Assembly (NCBI GenBank): GCA_045113695.1
Contig: JBGUJG010000034.1
Span: forward strand, 1-27,952
DNA: 27,952 nt
DNA from: UBA4246 sp045113695
GTDB lineage: Bacteria; Bacillota; Clostridia; Christensenellales; Aristaeellaceae
Reading direction: 5' to 3'
In this document: positions 14,576-20,685 of the stretch, one piece after another
Position numbering within the stretch: the stretch's first letter is position 1
Layout of the letters: the number at the start of each line of letters is the position of its first letter
The notes under the pieces: model-generated
Databases searched by the model: none
Seen by the model: only the letters and a program-made list of their open reading frames with translations
Told to the model about the DNA's origin: nothing
Translations under genes and position numbers: made by a program

Positions 14576-15134
14576 CGAAACCAGACAGGATATTCCCATC
14601 CTCATCCGCCGGATGACCCTGAGCGACGTGGACGCCGTCCACGCCATCGAGACAGCCACCTTCAGCACCCCGTGGTCGAAGGCGGACTTTGAGCACGAGA
14701 TGACGAAAAACCCCTGTGCCCGCTACCTGGTGGCGGAAGCAGAGGGACAGACCGTCGCTTTCGCCGGGGCCCACATCATCCTGGACGAAGGGCATATCAC
14801 GAACATCGCCGTGCTGGAACCGTACCGCGGCCGTGGCATCGGGCGGAAAATCACCCAGGCCCTGCTCCAGTACGCCAGCAACCTGGGCGCTTCCTACCTG
14901 ACCCTGGAAGTGCGCGAGCACAACGAAAAAGCCCAGGCGCTATACCGCTCCCTGGGCTTTATTAAAGTGGGTGTCCGGAAAAAATATTACGAAGATACCG
15001 GCGAAGACGGCTGGATCATGGTGTGCGACCGTCTCCCGCCGGCGGAAGAAGACTTTACGGAAAAAGAAACGCTGTATACAGAGTCAAGTTCCCTTCAGTC
15101 ACTCATGGAGAAGGCAACAGGCAGCAGGCAGTAA
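14568..15134 (+). CDS. rimI: Ribosomal protein S18 alanine N-acetyltransferase RimI
   Basis: This is a GNAT-fold N-acetyltransferase that acetylates the N-terminal alanine of ribosomal protein S18. The 188-residue product shows ITNIAVLEPYRGRGIGRKI with the acetyl-CoA pyrophosphate loop, followed by LEVREHNEKAQALYRSLGF, both diagnostic of RimI. I chose ATG 14568 because GTGGAG lies seven bases upstream; ATG 14562 is only one base from it. The usual RimI is about 150 residues, so the C-terminal 35 residues (PPAEEDFTEKETLYTES onward) are an extra, acidic, probably disordered tail. The gene overlaps tsaB by eight bases, the standard tsaE-tsaB-rimI arrangement of Firmicutes. Confidence 0.93.
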   Translation: MTDETRQDIPILIRRMTLSDVDAVHAIETATFSTPWSKADFEHEMTKNPCARYLVAEAEGQTVAFAGAHIILDEGHITNIAVLEPYRGRGIGRKITQALLQYASNLGASYLTLEVREHNEKAQALYRSLGFIKVGVRKKYYEDTGEDGWIMVCDRLPPAEEDFTEKETLYTESSSLQSLMEKATGSRQ

Positions 15135-15177
15135 ACTTGATGCTGCCCTTCATGGCGACATTATTATGACTATATCT

Positions 15178-15205
15178 AGCTCCTACTCCTCATTCCTCAT
15201 TATCA
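15178..15205 (+). repeat. Short heptad-repeat remnant upstream of truA
   Basis: AGCTCCT, ACTCCTC, ATTCCTC and ATTATCA follow one another in seven-base register. The preceding ATGACTAT is also found just before the ACTCCTC heptads upstream of tsaB (13811-13818), so this is probably a truncated copy of the same family. It ends 12 bases before the truA ATG. Confidence 0.65.
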
Positions 15206-15217
15206 CATATTTAAATC

Positions 15218-15991
15218 ATGATGAAATCAACGAAGCGTTTCCTCCTGACCGTCTCCTACGACGGGACGAATTACTGCGGGTGGCAGCGGCAGAAGAACGG
15301 GCCTTCCGTCCAGCAGACGCTGGAAGAGGCCCTGGAAAAGCTGCTGCGCGAGCCGGTCCGGGTGACCGGGGCCAGCCGGACGGACGCGGGCGTCCATGCC
15401 CTGGGCCAGCGCGCCCATCTGGACAGCGCGGCGGCCATCCCGGCGGAAAAGCTGCCCTTCGCCATCAACACCATGCTGCCTGCGGACATCCGGGTACTGG
15501 AAGGCCTGATTGTGCCGGACACCCTGCACGCCCGTTTTTCCGTCAGCGGGAAAACCTACCGGTACCGCATCCACAACAGCCCGCACGCCAGCGCTTTGTA
15601 CCGGAACCTGTCCGCCCACGTGCCGGTGCGGCTTGACGACCGGCTGATGGACGAAGCCTGCAGGGTTCTGCTGGGCACCCACGATTTCGCCGCCTTCGCT
15701 GGCGCCGGCGGCACCGCGCAGTCCACCGTCCGCACCATCACGGAGATCCGGGTGGAGCGGACAGGGGAAGAAGTCCTGCTGACGGTCTCCGGGAACGCTT
15801 TTTTATACAACATGGTGCGGATCATCGCCGGCACGCTGATCGGCATCGGCCACGGCAAGCTCCCGCCGGAATCCCTGCAGAAAGCCCTGGATACCGGCGA
15901 CCGCCTGCAGCTGGGCGTCACCGCCCCGCCCCAGGGGCTGACGCTGGTTCAGGTCCGGTATCCGGAGACGGCGTTTGATCAGGAAGGCTGA
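15218..15991 (+). CDS. truA: tRNA pseudouridine(38-40) synthase TruA
   Basis: TruA isomerises uridines 38-40 in the tRNA anticodon stem. The 257-residue product matches the family end to end. It has FLLTVSYDGTNYCGWQRQ at the start and the catalytic aspartate D56 in ASRTDAGVHA. It also has the substrate-binding stretch HARFSVSGKTYRYRI, the GTHDFAAF block and FLYNMVRIIAGTLIGIG near the C-terminus. No Shine-Dalgarno sequence is visible before ATG 15218 (nor before the next codon, also ATG); instead the leader is CT-rich heptads followed by an AT-rich stretch. This contrasts with the strong sites on almost every neighbour. rimI lies 83 bases upstream; the ArsR-family gene follows after 19 bases and is probably co-transcribed. 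Confidence 0.95.
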   Translation: MMKSTKRFLLTVSYDGTNYCGWQRQKNGPSVQQTLEEALEKLLREPVRVTGASRTDAGVHALGQRAHLDSAAAIPAEKLPFAINTMLPADIRVLEGLIVPDTLHARFSVSGKTYRYRIHNSPHASALYRNLSAHVPVRLDDRLMDEACRVLLGTHDFAAFAGAGGTAQSTVRTITEIRVERTGEEVLLTVSGNAFLYNMVRIIAGTLIGIGHGKLPPESLQKALDTGDRLQLGVTAPPQGLTLVQVRYPETAFDQEG

Positions 15992-16010
15992 CAGTACAGG
16001 AGGTACGGCC

Positions 16011-16337
16011 ATGGAATGCCAGTATTCGGAAATGGCAAAGGTTTTCAAGGCGCTTTCTGACCCCAAGCGGGTCAAGATCGTCGACCTGCTCTCCTGCGGC
16101 GAGATGTGCGCCTGCGTGCTGCTCAAATGCTTTGAGATCACCCAGCCTACCCTGGCGCATGATATGAAAGTCCTGACCGACGCGGACATCGTGGTCAGCC
16201 GCCGGGCCGGAAAAAACATCTATTACTCGCTGAACTGGGATAAATTGAGGAAACTTGGCAGATACCTGCAGGTGATGTGGATGAGTCCGAAGTGCGGTGG
16301 CAGCGCCGGTCCGCGGCAAAACGGGCCATGCTGCTGA
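16011..16337 (+). CDS. ArsR family (metal(loid)-responsive) transcriptional regulator
   Basis: This is a small winged-helix repressor, 108 residues. The opening FKALSDPKRVKIVDLLSCGEM is typical of ArsR. The recognition helix region ITQPTLAHDMKVL and the wing RRAGKNIYYSL follow. C33 and C35 (MCAC) sit where the As(III)/Sb(III)-binding cysteine pair of classic ArsR lies at the start of helix 3. C29, C40 and a Cys-rich tail (PKCGG..GPCC) could contribute a third ligand. An arsenic or antimony sensor is therefore plausible, but no arsenite pump, reductase or methylase gene is nearby. AGGAGG stands seven bases before ATG 16011. It follows truA by 19 bases. A perfect 30-bp palindrome 46 bases downstream is its most likely target. 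Confidence 0.9.
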   Translation: MECQYSEMAKVFKALSDPKRVKIVDLLSCGEMCACVLLKCFEITQPTLAHDMKVLTDADIVVSRRAGKNIYYSLNWDKLRKLGRYLQVMWMSPKCGGSAGPRQNGPCC

Positions 16338-16383
16338 CACCCGGACGGAAAACGCCCATAAAAGCGCCGTAATACCGTCATAA

Positions 16384-16413
16384 TCAATCGAAATATTTAA
16401 ATATTTCGATTGA
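16384..16413. promoter_or_regulatory. Perfect 30-bp palindrome, probable ArsR-family operator
   Basis: Both halves are 15 bases (TCAATCGAAATATTT and its exact complement) with no spacer. The AT-rich core around TCGAAATATTT is the type of inverted repeat bound by ArsR-family repressors. Its right end overlaps the -35 hexamer of the next promoter at 16410-16413, so a bound dimer would block polymerase. Binding by the adjacent regulator is inference. Confidence 0.7.
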
Positions 16414-16438
16414 TTTATGGGTGACGGTAGGGTAGAAT
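16410..16438 (+). promoter_or_regulatory. Promoter for the secreted two-repeat protein
   Basis: TTGATT (16410-16415) and TAGAAT (16433-16438) are separated by exactly 17 bases. The -35 is embedded in the 30-bp palindrome, suggesting repressor control. Confidence 0.7.
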
Positions 16439-16469
16439 AGGGAAGCATCCGCTCCCTATTATTTTATTT
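16437..16469 (+). terminator. Weak hairpin with U-rich tail before the secreted-protein gene
   Basis: ATAGGGA (16437-16443) pairs with TCCCTAT (16453-16459) and is followed by TATTTTATTT. It may stop read-through from truA-arsR. The promoter above would start transcription inside it, so it would not form on the new transcript. Confidence 0.35.
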
Positions 16470-16483
16470 GGAGGAAGTTTTTT

Positions 16484-17185
16484 ATGAAAAAAACCGCTGC
16501 CCTGGTCCTGGTATTCAGCCTGCTGCTCAGCTGCGCCTGTGTGTTTGCTGAAGGAAGCGAAACCTGCACCTACACCATTTTCAACGAGACCGGCGAAAAG
16601 GTCGTCGGCCTGTACGTGACGGACAACGCGACCGGCGAAAAGAGCGAAAACTACGTCGGTGAGGAAGGCCTCGCCAAAGGCGGGATCATCGAGATCAACG
16701 GCACCAACAAAGAGGGCTATGAGATCACCCTGAGCTTCGTGACCGAAAGCGGTTATGAGGCCGCCTTTGAATCGCTGCACTTTGAGACGGTCCCGCTCAC
16801 CCTCTTCTCCCAGAAGAAGGTCGAGGAAAACATCGCCGCCGCCGGCCCGGACGCCAAGAGCGGCGCGACGCCCCTTTCCTTCTTCGCGCCTGTCTGCACC
16901 TACACGGTGTTCAACGTGACCGGGGAAACCGTCACCGAGCTCTACGTCACCGACAACGCGACCGGTGAAAAGAGCGAAAACTATGCCGGCGAAGGCCTGG
17001 CCGACGGCGCGTCCGTGGCCATTAACGGCACCAACAAACCCGGCTATGCCGTGACCCTCAGCTTCAAAACCGAAAGCGGCTATGAAGCTGCCTTTACCAC
17101 CCTCCACTTTGAAACCGTTCCGGTCAGCCTGTTGGCCGCCGACGCCCTGACCGGCGCGACTCCCATCAGCTTCAAGGCGCCCTGA
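16484..17185 (+). CDS. Secreted protein of unknown function with two tandem ~100-residue repeats
   Basis: I do not recognise the family. The 233-residue product has a clear signal peptide (KK, a hydrophobic run, cleavage probable after VFA at residue 22; a lipobox reading ending at C17 or C19 is less likely). The mature part is two homologous units starting at C28 and C138. Both contain YVTDNATGEKSENY, INGTNK.GY, LSF.TESGYEAAF, LHFETVP and end in GATP[LI]SF.AP. Each unit has exactly one cysteine, so the pair could form a disulfide or a metal site. Nucleotide identity between units is also high, suggesting recent internal duplication. GGAGG lies nine bases before the ATG. The promoter is overlaid by an ArsR-type palindrome, which links the protein to metal or metalloid response by inference only. 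Confidence 0.8.
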   Translation: MKKTAALVLVFSLLLSCACVFAEGSETCTYTIFNETGEKVVGLYVTDNATGEKSENYVGEEGLAKGGIIEINGTNKEGYEITLSFVTESGYEAAFESLHFETVPLTLFSQKKVEENIAAAGPDAKSGATPLSFFAPVCTYTVFNVTGETVTELYVTDNATGEKSENYAGEGLADGASVAINGTNKPGYAVTLSFKTESGYEAAFTTLHFETVPVSLLAADALTGATPISFKAP

Positions 17186-17220
17186 ACAGCCCGAAACGCA
17201 GAATAAACCATTTTTAAACA

Positions 17221-17262
17221 CTGCCCCCGGGTCCGTCCGTTTTGGATGGATCCCGGGGGCAG
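17221..17262. terminator. Long GC-rich stem-loop between convergent genes
   Basis: CTGCCCCCGGG pairs perfectly with its complement at the far end, and the stem extends through a one-base bulge and one wobble to about 18 pairs with loop GTTTT. It lies between two convergent genes, 36 bases after one stop and 14 after the other. T-runs are only moderate on either side, so it is probably a shared bidirectional terminator. Confidence 0.7.
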
Positions 17263-17275
17263 ATGTTTGATATGA

Positions 17276-17845
17276 TCATTTCTGTTCAAAAGACTGGTCT
17301 TCGACCGCCATCAGCCGCAGCCGCCGATACACCGCGTCGCAGATCTCGCAGTCCCGGAGGGCCCGGTGCGCGCCCTGAGTGTTCAGGCGGAACCAGGCGG
17401 CGACGGTGGTCTGCTTCCGGTCCGGGAGAAAGGGCAGATAGCGCCGGGAAAAACGGAGCACGTCCACAAAATCGTTGCGCAGCGGCAGGCCCAGGTGGGC
17501 CAGGCAGGCGTCGTACAGGCAGTTCACGTCAAAGTGGACGTTGTAGCCCATCAGCAGATCCTCCCCGATGAAAGAGAGGAACCCCGGCAGCACCTCCAGA
17601 GGAAGAGGGGCATTCCGTACCATTTCGTCCGTGATGCCGGTCAGGGCCGTGATCCAGGGATCGACCCGCCGGGAGGGACGGACGAACCGATCGAACCGTT
17701 CAGCCCGCTTTCCGTCCCGCACCCGGAGAGCGGCGATCTCAATCGGCTCCATCCCATGGTCCGTCATGTTCGTCTCGATATCGATCACGGTATAGTCCCG
17801 GGGCAGGCAAAGCAGGCTTCTCCCTTTGAGCGGACGCTGGTTCAT
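17276..17845 (-). CDS. DEDDh 3'-5' exonuclease (DnaQ / Pol III epsilon-like)
   Basis: This is a stand-alone exonuclease of the DnaQ family, 189 residues. The acidic catalytic residues are all present: D22 and E24 in VIDIET (Exo I), D106 in GYNVHFDVN (Exo II), and H160 with D165 in HRALRDCE (Exo III, DEDDh type). No polymerase, helicase or BRCT domain is attached. Such proteins degrade single-stranded DNA or RNA ends in repair, or act as accessory proofreaders; the exact substrate is open. GGAGG stands seven bases before ATG 17845. Its start and the stop of the upstream P-loop kinase overlap in ATGA, so they are translationally coupled. Confidence 0.9.
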   Translation of the reverse strand: MNQRPLKGRSLLCLPRDYTVIDIETNMTDHGMEPIEIAALRVRDGKRAERFDRFVRPSRRVDPWITALTGITDEMVRNAPLPLEVLPGFLSFIGEDLLMGYNVHFDVNCLYDACLAHLGLPLRNDFVDVLRFSRRYLPFLPDRKQTTVAAWFRLNTQGAHRALRDCEICDAVYRRLRLMAVEDQSFEQK

Positions 17846-18936
17846 AATCTTTCCTCCGGGGGAACACGGAGGGGCGTATCCGGCCAGGCCAGGCTGAGCG
17901 TACAGCGCTTTTCCGCCCCCGTCGCTTCAAAATACGCGTCCTCCAGCGGCATCCAGCGGGTGAAGAACATGGAAGCCTTCTCCCCGTTCCGCAGGAGGAT
18001 TCTTTTTCTGCGCGTTTCCGGGTCCGCGGTAATGAAAATGGAAAGATCATACAGCTGCGCAAGCGCAGGGTGCATGGAATAGGAACCCTCCACGATGATC
18101 AGTTGGGATGCCGGAACCCGGACCCTTTCCCCCAGGGCCATCGCGGCGCAGTCGAACCGGCGGTAGGAAAAAGCCTCTCCGGCCTGGAGATGCGGGGCCA
18201 CCTCCTGCAGAAACCGTTCCCGGTCCACATTGCCGCCCGCCTCCCGGAACCGCTCCTCTGTCCGCTGCTCCGGGCGGAGGAAGAAATCGTCCATCGGGAT
18301 GACCGGCGCACCGTACACCGCATGAAGCAGGGCGGCAGCGGAGCTCTTGCCCGACGCGCAGCCGCCTTCGACAGCCAGCGTCACGCGCTGGCCGGCCGAA
18401 AGCCTCCGGTCGATCCGGGCAATCAGCGGGAGCAGGGCCGCGCATTCCGCGGCAATCACCCGGTAGGCGGGCCGGTACAGCTGCCGGAAGGCTGCGCTGT
18501 GGGACAGCATGACCGGTGCTTTGGGAAGATAGGAAGAAAGAAATGCCCGGTCTTCCTCATCCGCGGGTAAAGCCCCTGACCGGACGGCGTCCCGGATTTT
18601 CCCCAGGTCTTCCCGGAACAGATCCTCCTGCCCGGTCCGGATCCGGGCGGAGAGGACAAAGAGCCGCTGCGCCGTTTCGGGCCGGACGCCCTGTTCCCGA
18701 GCGTCCCCCAGGTGCAGGCGGGCAAAGCCATTGAGCAGCGCTTCCGGGAACCGCCCGGTGACCGGCGCCCCGTCCCACTCCGCCCGGAGCCGCGCAAAAC
18801 TCCCCGCCTCATCCGCGATCAGATGCCCGCAGCCCAGGCAGGCCTGGTGCAGGGCCTTGACCAGGTCCTGCAGGCGGGAGGAGGGATAGAGGGACCGCTG
18901 ATCCGAAAACAGTTTTTTCCAGCCGGTTTTCTGCAT
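17842..18936 (-). CDS. P-loop kinase, uridine kinase-like, with a large helical N-terminal extension
   Basis: The 364-residue product has two parts. Residues 1-180 are predicted mostly helical, without a domain I can name. Residues 185-360 are a uridine kinase/phosphoribulokinase-type P-loop fold with Walker A GGCASGKSS at 191-199, MDDFFL at 214-219, and LIIVEGSYSMHPAL for the Walker B/phosphate-acceptor region. ADPETRRKRILLRNGE is the lid. A true uridine kinase is about 210 residues, so this is a family relative whose substrate is unknown (nucleoside, pantothenate or a sugar are all possible). AAAGGA precedes the ATG. The gene overlaps the exonuclease gene by four bases. An 18-bp palindrome lies about 40 bases upstream. 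Confidence 0.8.
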   Translation of the reverse strand: MQKTGWKKLFSDQRSLYPSSRLQDLVKALHQACLGCGHLIADEAGSFARLRAEWDGAPVTGRFPEALLNGFARLHLGDAREQGVRPETAQRLFVLSARIRTGQEDLFREDLGKIRDAVRSGALPADEEDRAFLSSYLPKAPVMLSHSAAFRQLYRPAYRVIAAECAALLPLIARIDRRLSAGQRVTLAVEGGCASGKSSAAALLHAVYGAPVIPMDDFFLRPEQRTEERFREAGGNVDRERFLQEVAPHLQAGEAFSYRRFDCAAMALGERVRVPASQLIIVEGSYSMHPALAQLYDLSIFITADPETRRKRILLRNGEKASMFFTRWMPLEDAYFEATGAEKRCTLSLAWPDTPLRVPPEERL

Positions 18937-18977
18937 CTTTTTCCTTTCTGCATACGGATGAACTGCGCAGCGTCAAT

Positions 18978-18995
18978 CGGGCAGATATCTGCCCG
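18978..18995. other. 18-bp perfect palindrome upstream of the P-loop kinase gene
   Basis: CGGGCAGATATCTGCCCG reads identically on both strands. It lies between the caspase-like gene stop and the kinase start (both minus). No U-run follows, so it is either a weak hairpin at the end of the upstream transcript or a dimeric regulator site; TTGACG immediately downstream could be a -35. Confidence 0.45.
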
Positions 18996-19003
18996 CCTTC
19001 ATC

Positions 19004-20398
19004 TCATTGGGCCCTTAAAAAGAGCACCTCGTCACAGTTTTTCGGATATACCTGCGGGGTCTGATATCTTCCGGTATGTTCGAGAACATACTGATAAAGC
19101 TCCTGCACAGTGAGCCGTCCGTCCCGGTTGCCGCAATCCCGGTCCGCCGGCATCAGTCCGACAGTCCCAACCCCCTTGGTCAGATAGTAGGGAAACAGGT
19201 TGCAGCCGGTTCCGTTGTAGCTGTAGGAAATCTGGCGATAAGCCGCAGCCGTCATGACAATGAACTTTTCAGTCAGGAACAGATTATCCCCTCTCGGGAT
19301 GATCCCGGAAATGGCGGGCTGCCGGACAGCCAGGCCAGGATCGGCCTCAGCAAAAGCGGAAAGCATGGCGGAAGCCAGACCGGGGTCGTCAGTGATCTCC
19401 GGCTCCTGTTCTCCCGTTCCCTTGAAAGTGACCAGTGCGGCCCCCGGGCCGCAGGATTCCAGCAGCACGATGACTTTTCCCCTGACTTTCGAAAGCTCCT
19501 GCGCCAGGGTGGGAAGTTCCAGCCAGGTTTCCTTGTTTTTGCACCACAGACGGCCGGCGTACTGCTGAGAAGTGGAATACCGGTCTCCGTGCGACGCAAA
19601 AAAGAACATCGATACGTCCCCGTCCCGGGACGGAGCGGTCAGATACGCGGATATCCTGTCGTATACTTCATCTGCCGTCAGGTCTGTGAAAGAGCTGACT
19701 TCGTATCTTCCGCCGTCCGGCCCGGTCACGGCCGCCAGCATTTTTTCCATCAGCCGGACGTCTCCCTGATTGCGGATCACCTGCTCGTCTTTGTAAGTGA
19801 CCTCGGAAAACAGGACGGCGCGGTAATTGGCCTGTACGGTCACGCTGATCTGCGCGGAGACGAGCCCGTCCGGCGAAGAGACCGTGATCTCCGCCTGCCC
19901 CGGATACTGCCCGGTGATCACGCCGTCCCCGCTGACCGTACAGATCAGGTCATCGCTGCTCGTCCAGACGAGGCCGGTTTCCCCGCCGGCAGGCTCCGTG
20001 GTGACCATCGCCGGGACGGAAGCGCCGTTCGCAACGGTCAGAACCGGATCCGCCGGGATGATAGCGGCAATGTCCGCCATCAGACGCCACGGAACGCTGT
20101 GCCGCCCGCACCATGCCTGCGCGTAGCTGCCCTCCCGGACCAGCAGCACCAGGCCCTCGCAGCCGTCAAAGGCATGATCGCCGATTTCCGTCACGCTCTG
20201 CGGGATCATCAGTTCCCCGGCCAGGGACGAACAGCCGGCAAAGGCGTCGTCTTCAATGACGGTGATGCCTTCCGGGAGAACCGGCGGCACAGCTTCCTCC
20301 GCCACAGCTCCGCAGGATGGGCATGCCAGCAGAACCAGCAGGAAAAAAAGGCATATCTGCCGGATGATCCATAGCCTTACTGAATGGTCTTTCATCAT
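19004..20398 (-). CDS. Predicted surface lipoprotein with LRR, Ig-like (Big_2) and caspase-like peptidase domains
   Basis: The 464-residue product starts with a signal peptide ending in LLAC (C26 as possible lipid anchor). A short BspA-type LRR block follows (ITVIEDDAFAGC, VTEIGDHAFDGC, residues about 45-85). A Big_2-like domain covers about 115-190 (WTSSDDLICTVSGDGVITGQYPGQAEITVSS). The C-terminal 270 residues resemble caspase/legumain-fold cysteine peptidases: H270 in FFFASHGDRYS and C316 in VIVLLESCGPGAA are spaced 46 apart, as a catalytic His-Cys pair should be. A DRDCGNRDGRLTVQELYQY stretch looks like a dockerin/EF-hand calcium loop. I chose ATG 20398 because GGAG lies six bases upstream. 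Substrate and role are unknown. Confidence 0.8.
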   Translation of the reverse strand: MMKDHSVRLWIIRQICLFFLLVLLACPSCGAVAEEAVPPVLPEGITVIEDDAFAGCSSLAGELMIPQSVTEIGDHAFDGCEGLVLLVREGSYAQAWCGRHSVPWRLMADIAAIIPADPVLTVANGASVPAMVTTEPAGGETGLVWTSSDDLICTVSGDGVITGQYPGQAEITVSSPDGLVSAQISVTVQANYRAVLFSEVTYKDEQVIRNQGDVRLMEKMLAAVTGPDGGRYEVSSFTDLTADEVYDRISAYLTAPSRDGDVSMFFFASHGDRYSTSQQYAGRLWCKNKETWLELPTLAQELSKVRGKVIVLLESCGPGAALVTFKGTGEQEPEITDDPGLASAMLSAFAEADPGLAVRQPAISGIIPRGDNLFLTEKFIVMTAAAYRQISYSYNGTGCNLFPYYLTKGVGTVGLMPADRDCGNRDGRLTVQELYQYVLEHTGRYQTPQVYPKNCDEVLFLRAQ

Positions 20399-20532
20399 TA
20401 CATACTCCACTGTTTAAGAAACACTCATTGACAGAATGCCCGCCAGCAACGAAGCTTCCGGTTGATTCCGTACGTTTTGCTGCCGCCTCATTCAGGATCA
20501 TATCTCATTCTCCCATGAAAGTAAACAAAAAC

Positions 20533-20581
20533 TTCACTGAAATTCACTGTTTGCTTCACTCGGCTTCACTGCCGCTTCACT
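20533..20581 (+). promoter_or_regulatory. Five phased TTCACT direct repeats upstream of the response regulator
   Basis: TTCACT starts at 20533, 20543, 20555, 20565 and 20576, spacings 10, 12, 10 and 11, so all copies face the same side of the helix. The last ends 14 bases before the -35 hexamer. Phased direct repeats in this position are typical of activator sites. The binder is unknown; autoregulation by the adjacent AraC-type regulator and a PhoP-like TTMACA site are both possible. Confidence 0.55.
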
Positions 20582-20595
20582 CATTTCTCTGCTTC

Positions 20596-20624
20596 TTCCC
20601 AATCCTGCGTTTCTGTGATATAAT
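20596..20624 (+). promoter_or_regulatory. Promoter for the response regulator gene
   Basis: TTCCCA (20596-20601) and a perfect TATAAT (20619-20624) are 17 bases apart, and TGA just upstream makes an extended -10. The start would be about 55 bases before the ATG at 20686. Confidence 0.75.
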
Positions 20625-20685
20625 AAGGCCATCAAAAGCGGAAAACGGGCGGCAACGGCGGAAAAAACAGTGCGGTGAGGAGCAG

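Noticed and set aside
16011..16337. An arsenic-resistance operon
   Set aside because: Only the regulator is present. No arsB, acr3, arsC, arsA or arsM lies on either side, so resistance cannot be claimed.
19076..20374. A 432-codon open frame antisense to the LRR/caspase-like gene
   Set aside because: The sense strand encodes a protein with signal peptide, LRR and catalytic motifs; the antisense frame has none.
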